Counted from the first letter of the stretch, positions 1 through 6,252 are shown. The stretch is DNA of 6,252 nt from JACCYQ01 sp036675565 (GCA_036675565.1 JAKFER010000161.1:1-6252), one strand, 5' to 3'. Numbers and translations: made by a program. The notes: generated by a model not told the origin, from the letters alone.

Positions 1-516
1 GGTTTTGCAGCTCATTTGAACGTTGATGAGTATGCGCTGTTTGCTCCCGAAGCAACCGGTAATAGCTGGTATCCTCTTTCATTCCTTGCGCTGCCCGAAC
101 AAAATGAACCCTGGCTTTCATCTGCGCTGGAATTATTGAAAGAATTGGTTGATGATATTATTGACCAAGGCATTCCGTCTGAGAATATCTATTTCACCGG
201 TTTTTCGCAGGGAGCTTGTTTATCACTTGAATTTGTTGCACGCCATGCTAAAAAGTATGGAGGAGTGGCTGCCTTTACGGGTGGGTTGATCGGTAATAAA
301 ATTTACCCGGAAAATTATTCTGGGGATTTTAAAGGCACACCTGTTTTTATTGGCAGCAGTGACCCGGATATGCATGTACCGGTTGAAAGAGTGCATGCAA
401 CAACCCAGGTACTGAAAAACATGCATGCTGATGTCACTGAGAAAATTTATAAAAACATGGGGCATACGATTAACGAAGACGAAATTGAATATGCAAACAG
501 GTTAATCTTCAATTAA
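1..516 (+). CDS. Alpha/beta-hydrolase esterase (phospholipase/carboxylesterase or dienelactone hydrolase-like), 5' partial
   Basis: The frame is open from base 1, so the true start lies upstream; the TTG at 16 is an internal leucine, not a start. The visible 171 residues are the C-terminal three quarters or so of a typical 200-220 aa hydrolase. The sequence shows the nucleophile elbow GFSQGA (bases about 199-216), a strand with an Asp-containing loop (GSSDPDMHVP, about 352-381) and a late NMGHTINEDE segment (about 457-486). These give a plausible intact Ser-Asp-His triad. This layout is known from small soluble carboxylesterases, lysophospholipases and MhqD-type hydrolases, which cleave ester or thioester bonds in the cytoplasm. 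No signal peptide can be judged because the N-terminus is missing. A cupin gene follows after 5 bp, so the two are probably one transcript. The fold and triad are well supported; the substrate cannot be told from the sequence. Confidence 0.88.
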   Translation, partial: GFAAHLNVDEYALFAPEATGNSWYPLSFLALPEQNEPWLSSALELLKELVDDIIDQGIPSENIYFTGFSQGACLSLEFVARHAKKYGGVAAFTGGLIGNKIYPENYSGDFKGTPVFIGSSDPDMHVPVERVHATTQVLKNMHADVTEKIYKNMGHTINEDEIEYANRLIFN

Positions 517-521
517 AAATT

Positions 522-884
522 ATGTTCCAGGTAACCAGGATTTACAGCGATGCGAATGGCGACAGCCATTTTGAAGATTTTAATATCCTATTAAATGATT
601 CAGGCCCCATTGGATTGTTATCCGATCCTTTAAAAGTAAAGGAGATCATTTTCAGGGAAGTTGAACCAGCTTATGATTATGATTTTCATAATGCCCCACA
701 AAAACAATATTTAGTTTTGCTGGATGGCGTAATTGAAATAGAAACATCAACCGGAGAGATCCGCCATTTTAAAGCAGGAGATATTTTGCTTTTAGAAGAC
801 ACCACGGGTAAAGGACATAAAACCAAGAACCTGCAACCCATCAGGAGAAAGTCCATCTTTATAACGCTTCCGGAATACTATTAG
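522..884 (+). CDS. Small single-domain cupin protein, function unknown
   Basis: A 120-aa soluble protein with ATG at 522 and TAG at 882-884. It starts 5 bp after the esterase stop, with only A/T-rich sequence ahead of the start. The centre reads as a cupin barrel: a first motif around residues 52-74 (DFHNAPQKQY, then LLDGVIEIE) and a second around 86-99 (GDILLLEDTTGKGH). The classic first motif HxH(x)3-4E is reduced to one His (H56) plus Q62, with H99 in motif 2. From memory, the same DxHxAPxxQ / EDTTGxGH pattern recurs in a widespread family of small cupins, so this looks normal for the family and not like decay. Such proteins are often metal-binding, and some are enzymes while others are sensors; no reaction can be assigned here. 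No signal peptide or membrane segment is visible. Co-transcription with the esterase is likely. Confidence 0.85.
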   Translation: MFQVTRIYSDANGDSHFEDFNILLNDSGPIGLLSDPLKVKEIIFREVEPAYDYDFHNAPQKQYLVLLDGVIEIETSTGEIRHFKAGDILLLEDTTGKGHKTKNLQPIRRKSIFITLPEYY

Positions 885-1111
885 TAAGCTTGTTTGGCAA
901 ATTAAAAAACTAATAAGTCAAAACTTAAAAGTAAAACCTAAAAATCTTTGGATTGAATGTTCTTTACTTTTTCAAAGCATCAATATTTAATTGCCTCATT
1001 GTCGAATTGTCAAATTTTCAAATTCTCAAATTCTCTTAATCCAGGTATTATAATTTTATCTCTTATCCAAGGCTGGTAAAGGAATATTATCTTTACGCCT
1101 TAATTTTTGAT
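885..1111. other. Non-coding AT-rich spacer before the oxidoreductase gene
   Basis: These 227 bp separate the esterase-cupin pair from the oxidoreductase-transferase pair, and no credible reading frame crosses them. The first part (about 904-945) has A-tracts of 4-6 bases repeated every 6-7 bp. The middle holds an octamer array, listed separately. The last 30 bp contain TATCTTTA at 1088-1095, one base off the Bacteroidota -7 consensus TAnnTTTG. No TTTG-like -33 element lies at the right distance, so I do not call a promoter. No stable GC-rich hairpin with a T-run is visible, so no intrinsic terminator is called either. A promoter for the downstream pair is expected here from the layout alone. 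Confidence 0.7.
996..1035. repeat. Five tandem 8-bp units, consensus (g/a)aattNtc
   Basis: Five consecutive octamers without gaps: tcattgtc (996), gaattgtc (1004), aaattttc (1012), aaattctc (1020) and aaattctc (1028). The last two are identical; the others differ from them at one to three positions. The array then runs into unrelated sequence. Degenerate short-period repeats of this kind sit in intergenic spacers of Bacteroidota genomes as far as I recall. Whether they are slippage products, binding sites or structural DNA cannot be told here. Confidence 0.75.
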
Positions 1112-2089
1112 ATGTTAAAAGTTGGCGTATTTGGTACAGGTCATTTGGGAAAATTTCATTTGAATAACTGGAAAGAGATCAGTGATGTGGAACTTGTTGG
1201 TTTTTATGAGCCAGATGATAAAACGGCAGCCGAAGTAGAAGAAACGTACGGTTTAAAAAGATTTGACAATTACGAATCTTTAATAGATGCCTGTGATGCG
1301 GTTGATATTGTTGCTCCTACCAATCACCATTATACGCTTTGCAAAGCGGCTATCATGAAGGGCAAACATGTATTTGTTGAAAAACCACTTGCACACACTA
1401 TGAAGGAAGCAAGGGAACTCGTAAAGCTGGTACAGGAATCGAATATTAAATGCCAGGTTGGTCATGTAGAAAGATTTAATCCTGCATTTTTAGCACTGAA
1501 AGGTGCAAACCTCAATCCAATGTTTATCGAAGTGCATCGCCTGGCACAATTCAATCCCAGGGGGACAGAAGTAAGTGTTATACTGGACCTGATGATCCAC
1601 GATATAGATATTGTTTTAAGTATTGTTAAGAGTGATGTAAAAACAATTTCCGCCAGCGGTGTGGGTGTAATGACTGACACACCTGACATTGCCAATGTAA
1701 GAATAGAATTTAACAATGGATGCGTGGCTAACCTGACTTCCAGCAGGATCTCCATGAAAAAAATGCGAAAAATGCGTTTGTTTCAAAAAGATGCATACAT
1801 AGGCATTGACTTCCTGAATAAAAAAACAGAAATCATCAAACTGAAAGAAGACCAGGACACCAATGCATTTGCTTTTGATATAGAAACGCCGAACGGTGTT
1901 AAAACAATTGCGATTGCCAATCCCCCCGTACCAGAAGTGAATGCGATAAAAAAAGAATTGGAAGAATTCCGAAATGCAATTGTACAAAACCATCCAACTG
2001 TTGTTAGTGAAACTGATGGCTACGCTGCCATGGATGTAGCGCACCAGATTCTGCAAAAGATTGGTAACCTCAATATTGCCCGTTCATAA
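1112..2089 (+). CDS. Gfo/Idh/MocA-family NAD(P)-dependent oxidoreductase, probably acting on a nucleotide sugar
   Basis: A complete 325-aa cytoplasmic protein with ATG at 1112 and TAA at 2087-2089. The N-terminal Rossmann fold shows the dinucleotide-binding glycine motif GTGHLG (residues 8-13). The family signature EKP with its catalytic lysine is at 90-92 (VFVEKPLAHT). GHVERFNP spans 117-124, and DLMIHDIDI, with the usual active-site Asp/His, lies at 159-167 in the C-terminal alpha/beta domain. Family members reduce or oxidise a sugar hydroxyl or ketone using NAD(P). The GHxERFNP signature recalls, from memory, the branch containing the UDP-GlcNAc 3-dehydrogenase GnnA, but that assignment is tentative and no symbol is given. 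The glycan-initiating transferase begins 4 bp after its stop, which supports a nucleotide-sugar substrate. Length and motifs are normal, with no sign of decay. The family is certain; the substrate is not. Confidence 0.93.
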   Translation: MLKVGVFGTGHLGKFHLNNWKEISDVELVGFYEPDDKTAAEVEETYGLKRFDNYESLIDACDAVDIVAPTNHHYTLCKAAIMKGKHVFVEKPLAHTMKEARELVKLVQESNIKCQVGHVERFNPAFLALKGANLNPMFIEVHRLAQFNPRGTEVSVILDLMIHDIDIVLSIVKSDVKTISASGVGVMTDTPDIANVRIEFNNGCVANLTSSRISMKKMRKMRLFQKDAYIGIDFLNKKTEIIKLKEDQDTNAFAFDIETPNGVKTIAIANPPVPEVNAIKKELEEFRNAIVQNHPTVVSETDGYAAMDVAHQILQKIGNLNIARS

Positions 2090-2093
2090 ATTC

Positions 2094-3515
2094 ATGGAGA
2101 AAAGCAAACCCATTCATATTAAATGGTATGCCATTGTTGATGTAATCACTGCATTACTGGCCTGGTGTTGTTTTTTTTTCCTGAGAAAATGGATGTTGGA
2201 TGAACCTTTTAAAAAAGATGGTCAGCTTCAAATTGATATAAATTTTTGGCGGGGCATTTTTTTTGTTCCGCTCGGATGGTTGATACTGTATGCTGTATTG
2301 GGAACCTACCAGCACCTCTATAAAAAATCCAGGTTTCTTGAATTTACCAATACGCTTATCACCAGTCTTTTGGGCGTATCAATCATTTTTTTTCTATTGA
2401 TTTTGGATGATGTAAATAATGATTATGGATATTATTATCGTGCATTTTTCGGATTGTTTTTATTGCAATTCATTTTTACATTCATTGGCAGGTTAATAAT
2501 ACTGAACAGGGTTAAACATCAATTGATGACCGGAGAAGTTTTCTTTAATACACTTTTAGTTGGCAGTCCAGATAAAGCAATAAAACTTTACAAAGATTCC
2601 AATGAACCACTCCACCAGGAAGGTTATCGTTATACGGGATATTTAAGCACAAATCATAGTGAAGAAGGAATACATTTTCCAAAACACCTGGTTAAACTTG
2701 GAACCGTCAATGAATTGGAAAAAATTATTAACGAAAAACAAATACACCTTGTAATTCTTGCTTTTGATAAAAAAGAAAAACCTTTAGTAGAAGAAATCAT
2801 TTCCAGGCTCAGTGAACAAAATGTAGAATTAAGAATTCCACCGGAAACACTGGATATTCTTTCAGGATCCGTAAAAACCAATAATATACTGGGTGCATCT
2901 ATGATCACAGTAAATACCGGATTGATGCCCGAATGGCAACAACCCATAAAAAGACTGATCGATATATTTTTTGCTATTATTGGTTTAATCCTGCTTTCAC
3001 CATTAATGTTATATGCCGTATTAAGAATACGATTCACATCGCCGGGTCCTATAATTTACTCACAGGAACGTATAGGGTTTAAAGGCCAGCCTTTCAAAAT
3101 GTATAAATTCAGGTCTATGTTACCTGATGCTGAAATAGATGGTCCTGCTTTATCATCAGATCATGATAAACGGATAACGCGTTGGGGAAAAGTGATGCGG
3201 AAATGGAGAATAGACGAACTGCCCCAACTCTGGAATATTTTAAAAGGTGATATGAGCCTGGTGGGTCCAAGACCTGAAAGAAAATTTTATATAGATCAGA
3301 TCGTTGAAATTTCGCCATATTACAAATATCTTTTGAAAGTTAAACCAGGATTAACTTCATGGGGTATGGTGCAATTTGGATATGCGGAAAATGTGCAGGA
3401 AATGATTGAGAGAAGCAAGTTTGACCTTTTATACATTGAAAATATTTCACTGGCCCTGGATTTTAAAATCATGTTACATACTATCCGTATCATATTTAAA
3501 GGAAAAGGAAAATAA
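2094..3515 (+). CDS. Polyprenyl-phosphate sugar-1-phosphate transferase (WcaJ/WbaP-type, glycan initiation)
   Basis: I choose ATG 2094 (473 aa, MEKSKP...). The upstream in-frame TTG at 2061 would overlap the oxidoreductase gene and add 11 residues before the membrane domain. Four N-terminal hydrophobic segments (about 12-30, 52-70, 85-104, 114-137) precede a Rossmann-like cytoplasmic domain (about 150-280, beginning NTLLVGSPD). A further hydrophobic segment (about 288-310) leads into the catalytic domain. That domain carries all the family motifs: GPIIYSQERIGFKGQPF (318-334), KFRSM (338-342), HDKRITRWG (357-365), the catalytic Asp-Glu pair in DELPQ (374-378), GDMSLVGPRPE (385-395) and VKPGLTSWG (416-424). 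Such enzymes move a sugar 1-phosphate from a UDP-sugar to undecaprenyl phosphate at the inner membrane, starting exopolysaccharide, capsule, O-antigen or glycoprotein glycan synthesis. The sugar is unknown. Three long T-runs lie in the first membrane segments. No other glycosyltransferase or flippase is in view. Confidence 0.95.
   Translation: MEKSKPIHIKWYAIVDVITALLAWCCFFFLRKWMLDEPFKKDGQLQIDINFWRGIFFVPLGWLILYAVLGTYQHLYKKSRFLEFTNTLITSLLGVSIIFFLLILDDVNNDYGYYYRAFFGLFLLQFIFTFIGRLIILNRVKHQLMTGEVFFNTLLVGSPDKAIKLYKDSNEPLHQEGYRYTGYLSTNHSEEGIHFPKHLVKLGTVNELEKIINEKQIHLVILAFDKKEKPLVEEIISRLSEQNVELRIPPETLDILSGSVKTNNILGASMITVNTGLMPEWQQPIKRLIDIFFAIIGLILLSPLMLYAVLRIRFTSPGPIIYSQERIGFKGQPFKMYKFRSMLPDAEIDGPALSSDHDKRITRWGKVMRKWRIDELPQLWNILKGDMSLVGPRPERKFYIDQIVEISPYYKYLLKVKPGLTSWGMVQFGYAENVQEMIERSKFDLLYIENISLALDFKIMLHTIRIIFKGKGK
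2171..2393 (+). repeat. Three poly-T tracts (T9, T8, T8) in the 5' part of the sugar transferase gene
   Basis: Uninterrupted T-runs occur at 2171-2179 (nine), 2257-2264 (eight) and 2386-2393 (eight). All are in frame and encode Phe-rich stretches of the N-terminal membrane segments. They cluster within 225 bp. Their presence is read directly from the sequence; any role in slippage is a hypothesis given under findings. Confidence 0.85.
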
Positions 3516-3591
3516 ACGAGCTTAGCCATCGTTTGAAAATTTATTACCAATACTCATGACCGGGAATTAATTTTAGTTTAAAAACTGTCCG
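3516..3591. other. Short spacer between the sugar transferase and peptidase genes
   Basis: These 76 bp hold no reading frame. A TTTG at 3532-3535 and a TAATTTTA at 3568-3575 each resemble half of a Bacteroidota promoter (TTTG / TAnnTTTG), but they are 32 bp apart, too far for a pair. No hairpin with a T-run is seen. Whether the peptidase is co-transcribed with the upstream pair or has its own promoter is open. Confidence 0.6.
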
Positions 3592-3651
3592 TTGAGAAAA
3601 ATATCCTGTTTATTTATTTATACTTCATTTATTTTATCTGCTGCCTTTTCG
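3592..3651 (+). other. Signal peptide of the M1 metallopeptidase
   Basis: The first 20 codons give a short basic N-terminus (MRK), a hydrophobic core (about residues 4-17) and an AFS/Q cleavage site that fits the -3,-1 rule. The only Cys (residue 6) is not in a lipobox, so a lipoprotein is unlikely. The signal peptide is the strongest reason to accept the TTG start at 3592. Confidence 0.8.
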
Positions 3652-6252
3652 CAATCGCCGGTTGAAAACAGATATTGGCAGCAACAAGTGAATCACCAGA
3701 TAGATGTTTCCCTGGATGTAAAGGAACATACGCTGGATGGATTTGAGCGCATTGAATACATCAACAACTCGCCGGACACCTTACATTTTATCTGGTTCCA
3801 CATTTGGCCAAATGCATTTAAGAATGACCGAACTGCATTCAGCGATCAAATGCTTCAAAATGGAAATACTGATTTTTATTTTTCAGATAAAGAAGATCGG
3901 GGATACATCAACCGGTTGGATTTTAAGGTGAATGATATTACTTCAGCCACTGAAGATCATCCTGAACATATTGATATTATTAAACTGCTGCTACCTTCTC
4001 CCCTGTTGCCATCAGAATCAATCATCATAACAACGCCATTTCATGTAAAACTCCCATATAATTTTTCCAGAGGAGGGCATGTGAAACAGGAATACCAGGT
4101 AACACAATGGTATCCAAAACCAGCGGTTTATGATGAGCAAGGCTGGCATCCCATGCCCTACCTGGACCAGGGTGAATTTTACAATGAATTCGGAAACTAC
4201 GATGTGCGAATAAGTCTTCCATCCGATTATGTTGTTGCAGCTACAGGTGTATTACAGGATGAGAAAGAAAAAGAATGGATGCTGAATCGCGATACACCTA
4301 AAGCAGAAATTATTAAAACGTCCAAAAAAACAGCCGGATCCACAACAAAGAAGGAGGCGGTTAACAATATACCCACTTCATTTAAAACAATACAATTTAA
4401 ACAGGATAATGTACATGACTTTGCCTGGGTGGCAAGCAATCAATTAATCGTAAAAAATAAAAAAATTGAATTAGAAAATAAACAGGTCGAAGCTTTTATT
4501 TTTTATTATCCTGATGAAGCCAGTGTATGGAATAATAGTTTTGAAACTATTGAAAAAACATTAGCTACACGCAGTAAATGGATCGGTGAGTATCCTTTTG
4601 AAACAGTTAGTATTGTAAGCGGACCACAGCAGTTTAACGGAGGTATGGAATATCCCACATTCACAATATTAAGCGGTGTGAATGACAGCGCATCGCTGGC
4701 CATGTTAATTGAACATGAAATTGGTCACAACTGGTTCCAGTCTATATTGGCAAATAATGAAAGAAAACTGCCATGGTTAGACGAAGGTTTAAATACATAT
4801 TATGGCAATCGCTACAATGAATGGATCAATACGAACCAAAATCAAAAAGATGACGCTGACCCGTTGGACTTTTCAAGGATAGTATTTGAAACACAGGCAC
4901 AACAGCGACTGGATCAACCTGTTCATACTTCATCAGAGGATTTTAATGAAACCAATTATGGCATCAGTACCTATTATAAAGCAGCAGAAATTATTAAATT
5001 AATTGAAGCACACACGGGCACAGAAAACTTTGATAAAGGCATGCAGGAATATTTTTCAAAGAGGAAATTTCAGCATGTAGTACCAGCCGATTTACAGGCG
5101 GCGCTTGAAAGCCGGAGTGGAAAAAATTTGGACAGCCTTTTCAATCTGTTTACAAATAAAGGTCCGCTACCCGGATCAAAAGTTAACGGATGGAAAATAA
5201 TTACACCGTTTGATTTAAAAAAAATCAATAATGAGATCATTACAAAAAATGTACTTCTTGTAAGTCCAGCATTGGGAGCAAATTATTATGACAAGTTGAT
5301 GATCGGCGGCCTTTTTTCAAACTATAAATTACCCCCAACCAATTTCCAGTTTTTTGTTTCACCGATGTATTCAACCGGTGCAAAGAAATTAACAGGTATC
5401 AGTAAATTCAATTACAGCTTTTTCCCCGCAAAATATTTCAGGAAAATAGATCTCTTCCTGAATGCATCAACATTCTCAATGGATAATTTTACTGATGAGC
5501 AGGATAAAAAAACATTCGCCTCATTCAAAAAAATAGTACCTGGGTTACGATTTACTTTCGATAAGAAAAATGCATTAAGCCATATTCAAAGTTATATGCA
5601 ATGGAAGTCCTTTTTCTTTAATGAAGGCCAGTTTCGTTTTTTCCAGGATACCCTTTTTTCGGGTACAGACACTATTACCTATCCTGCCGTAAGAATTGCA
5701 GGGCAGAACCGGACCTTACATCAGCTTAGTTTTTTCCTTGAAAATTCCAGGACACTATATCCTTATGATATGCGTATGAACCTGGAATACGGGAAAGATT
5801 TTGTGCGAACCGCCCTTACAACAAATTATTTTTTCAATTACGGTGTTGAAGGGGGCATGAATCTCCGTTTGTTTGCCGGTAAGTTTTTTTATACAGGCGC
5901 CAAAACAATTTCCAAACAATTTGCAACAGATCGTTACCACCTGAATATGACAGGACCTAATGGATTTGAAGATTATACTTATAGTAATTACTTTGCTGGT
6001 CGAAATGAGTTTGAAGGATTGTCGAGTCAGCAGATCATGATACGTGATGGTGGATTTAAGGTAAGGACAGATTTACTGGCGGAAAAAACAGGTAAAACAG
6101 ATGATTGGTTGATGGCTATGAATTTAACATCCACCATTCCAGATGAAATAAATCCTTTACAGGTATTGCCAATAAAAATTCCTTTAAAATTATTTGCAGA
6201 TGTTGGAACCTATGCCGGTGCCTGGGAAAAGGATTCGGAATCGGACAGGTTT
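3592..6252 (+). CDS. Secreted M1-family zinc metallopeptidase with C-terminal barrel-like extension, 3' partial
   Basis: The frame runs 887 codons to the window end without a stop. An in-frame TAG at 3574-3576 limits the start. TTG 3592 is the only start codon before a clear signal peptide, MRKISCLFIYTSFILSAAFS, with likely signal peptidase I cleavage before QSPVEN. Residues about 30-290 form the N-terminal beta domain that binds the substrate N-terminus in this family. The catalytic domain has the exopeptidase motif GGMEY (350-354), the zinc site HEIGH (375-379) with the third ligand E398 exactly 18 residues on (LDEGLN), and Tyr 461 in TYYKAA as transition-state tyrosine. All catalytic residues are present, so an active aminopeptidase in the periplasm or at the cell surface is expected. 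From about residue 563 the chain has alternating polar and aromatic strands (GGLFSNYKLPP..., FQFFVSPMYS) like an outer-membrane barrel. Residues 224-263 form a Lys/Thr-rich insert. The end of the protein is outside the window. Confidence 0.93.
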   Translation, partial: MRKISCLFIYTSFILSAAFSQSPVENRYWQQQVNHQIDVSLDVKEHTLDGFERIEYINNSPDTLHFIWFHIWPNAFKNDRTAFSDQMLQNGNTDFYFSDKEDRGYINRLDFKVNDITSATEDHPEHIDIIKLLLPSPLLPSESIIITTPFHVKLPYNFSRGGHVKQEYQVTQWYPKPAVYDEQGWHPMPYLDQGEFYNEFGNYDVRISLPSDYVVAATGVLQDEKEKEWMLNRDTPKAEIIKTSKKTAGSTTKKEAVNNIPTSFKTIQFKQDNVHDFAWVASNQLIVKNKKIELENKQVEAFIFYYPDEASVWNNSFETIEKTLATRSKWIGEYPFETVSIVSGPQQFNGGMEYPTFTILSGVNDSASLAMLIEHEIGHNWFQSILANNERKLPWLDEGLNTYYGNRYNEWINTNQNQKDDADPLDFSRIVFETQAQQRLDQPVHTSSEDFNETNYGISTYYKAAEIIKLIEAHTGTENFDKGMQEYFSKRKFQHVVPADLQAALESRSGKNLDSLFNLFTNKGPLPGSKVNGWKIITPFDLKKINNEIITKNVLLVSPALGANYYDKLMIGGLFSNYKLPPTNFQFFVSPMYSTGAKKLTGISKFNYSFFPAKYFRKIDLFLNASTFSMDNFTDEQDKKTFASFKKIVPGLRFTFDKKNALSHIQSYMQWKSFFFNEGQFRFFQDTLFSGTDTITYPAVRIAGQNRTLHQLSFFLENSRTLYPYDMRMNLEYGKDFVRTALTTNYFFNYGVEGGMNLRLFAGKFFYTGAKTISKQFATDRYHLNMTGPNGFEDYTYSNYFAGRNEFEGLSSQQIMIRDGGFKVRTDLLAEKTGKTDDWLMAMNLTSTIPDEINPLQVLPIKIPLKLFADVGTYAGAWEKDSESDRF

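Noticed and set aside
368..430. Three TGCATG-containing repeats in the esterase gene
   Set aside because: They encode different residues of the hydrolase (around MHV, VHA and MHA) and look like chance palindromes from His/Met/Ala codons.
522..884. Loss of metal ligands in the cupin as a sign of a decayed gene
   Set aside because: The reduced first motif matches what I recall of this small cupin family, and the frame is intact and full length.
1088..1095. TATCTTTA as a -7 promoter element for the oxidoreductase gene
   Set aside because: It matches TAnnTTTG at all but the last base, but no TTTG lies about 19-21 bp upstream. Near matches are common by chance in AT-rich spacers.
1616..2056. A 146-codon frame on the - strand opposite the oxidoreductase
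   Set aside because: It lies wholly antisense to a gene with full family motifs. Its His/Phe/Cys-rich composition is typical of a shadow frame.
2061..2093. In-frame TTG at 2061 as the start of the sugar transferase
   Set aside because: It would overlap the oxidoreductase by 29 bp and add 11 residues with no family likeness. ATG 2094, 4 bp after the previous stop, gives the normal N-terminus just ahead of the first membrane segment.
3532..3575. TTTG at 3532 with TAATTTTA at 3568 as a promoter for the peptidase gene
   Set aside because: The 32-bp gap is far above the usual 19-23 bp spacing of Bacteroidota promoters.
3737..3931. A 64-codon + strand frame inside the peptidase gene
   Set aside because: It is in another frame of the long M1 peptidase reading frame and has no recognisable protein features.

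Overview
The window looks like chromosomal DNA of a member of the Bacteroidota, most likely Chitinophagaceae or a close relative. The reasons are its AT-rich composition with A/T-rich spacers, start codons without clear Shine-Dalgarno sequences, and protein types I associate with that phylum: a secreted M1 peptidase with a long C-terminal extension and a small cupin ending in a DTTGKGH motif. This placement rests on protein style and composition, not on a database search. All supported genes lie on the + strand.

Region 1 (1-884) holds the 3' part of an alpha/beta-hydrolase esterase that is cut by the window start. A small cupin protein follows after 5 bp. The two are probably co-transcribed and soluble. 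Region 2 (885-1111) is a 227-bp non-coding spacer. It contains A-tracts spaced 6-7 bp apart and a clear run of five 8-bp units of the type (g/a)aattNtc.

Region 3 (1112-3515) is a tight two-gene unit. It encodes a Gfo/Idh/MocA-family NAD(P)-dependent oxidoreductase and, 4 bp later, a membrane-bound polyprenyl-phosphate sugar-1-phosphate transferase of the WcaJ/WbaP type. The pairing suggests that a nucleotide sugar is oxidised or modified and that a sugar phosphate is then loaded onto undecaprenyl phosphate to start a surface glycan. The link is inferred from adjacency. Region 4 (3516-3591) is a short spacer with no convincing terminator or promoter.

Region 5 (3592-6252) is a large open frame that starts at TTG and leaves the window without a stop. 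It encodes a secreted M1 zinc metallopeptidase with intact GGMEY, HEIGH...E and Tyr motifs, followed by at least 300 residues of beta-rich, aromatic-rich sequence resembling an outer-membrane barrel.

There are no tRNA or rRNA genes, CRISPR arrays, insertion sequences or phage features. Most of the window is ordinary housekeeping or envelope material. The points most worth a second look are the peptidase-barrel fusion, the oxidoreductase/glycan-initiation pair with its poly-T tracts, and the octamer array.
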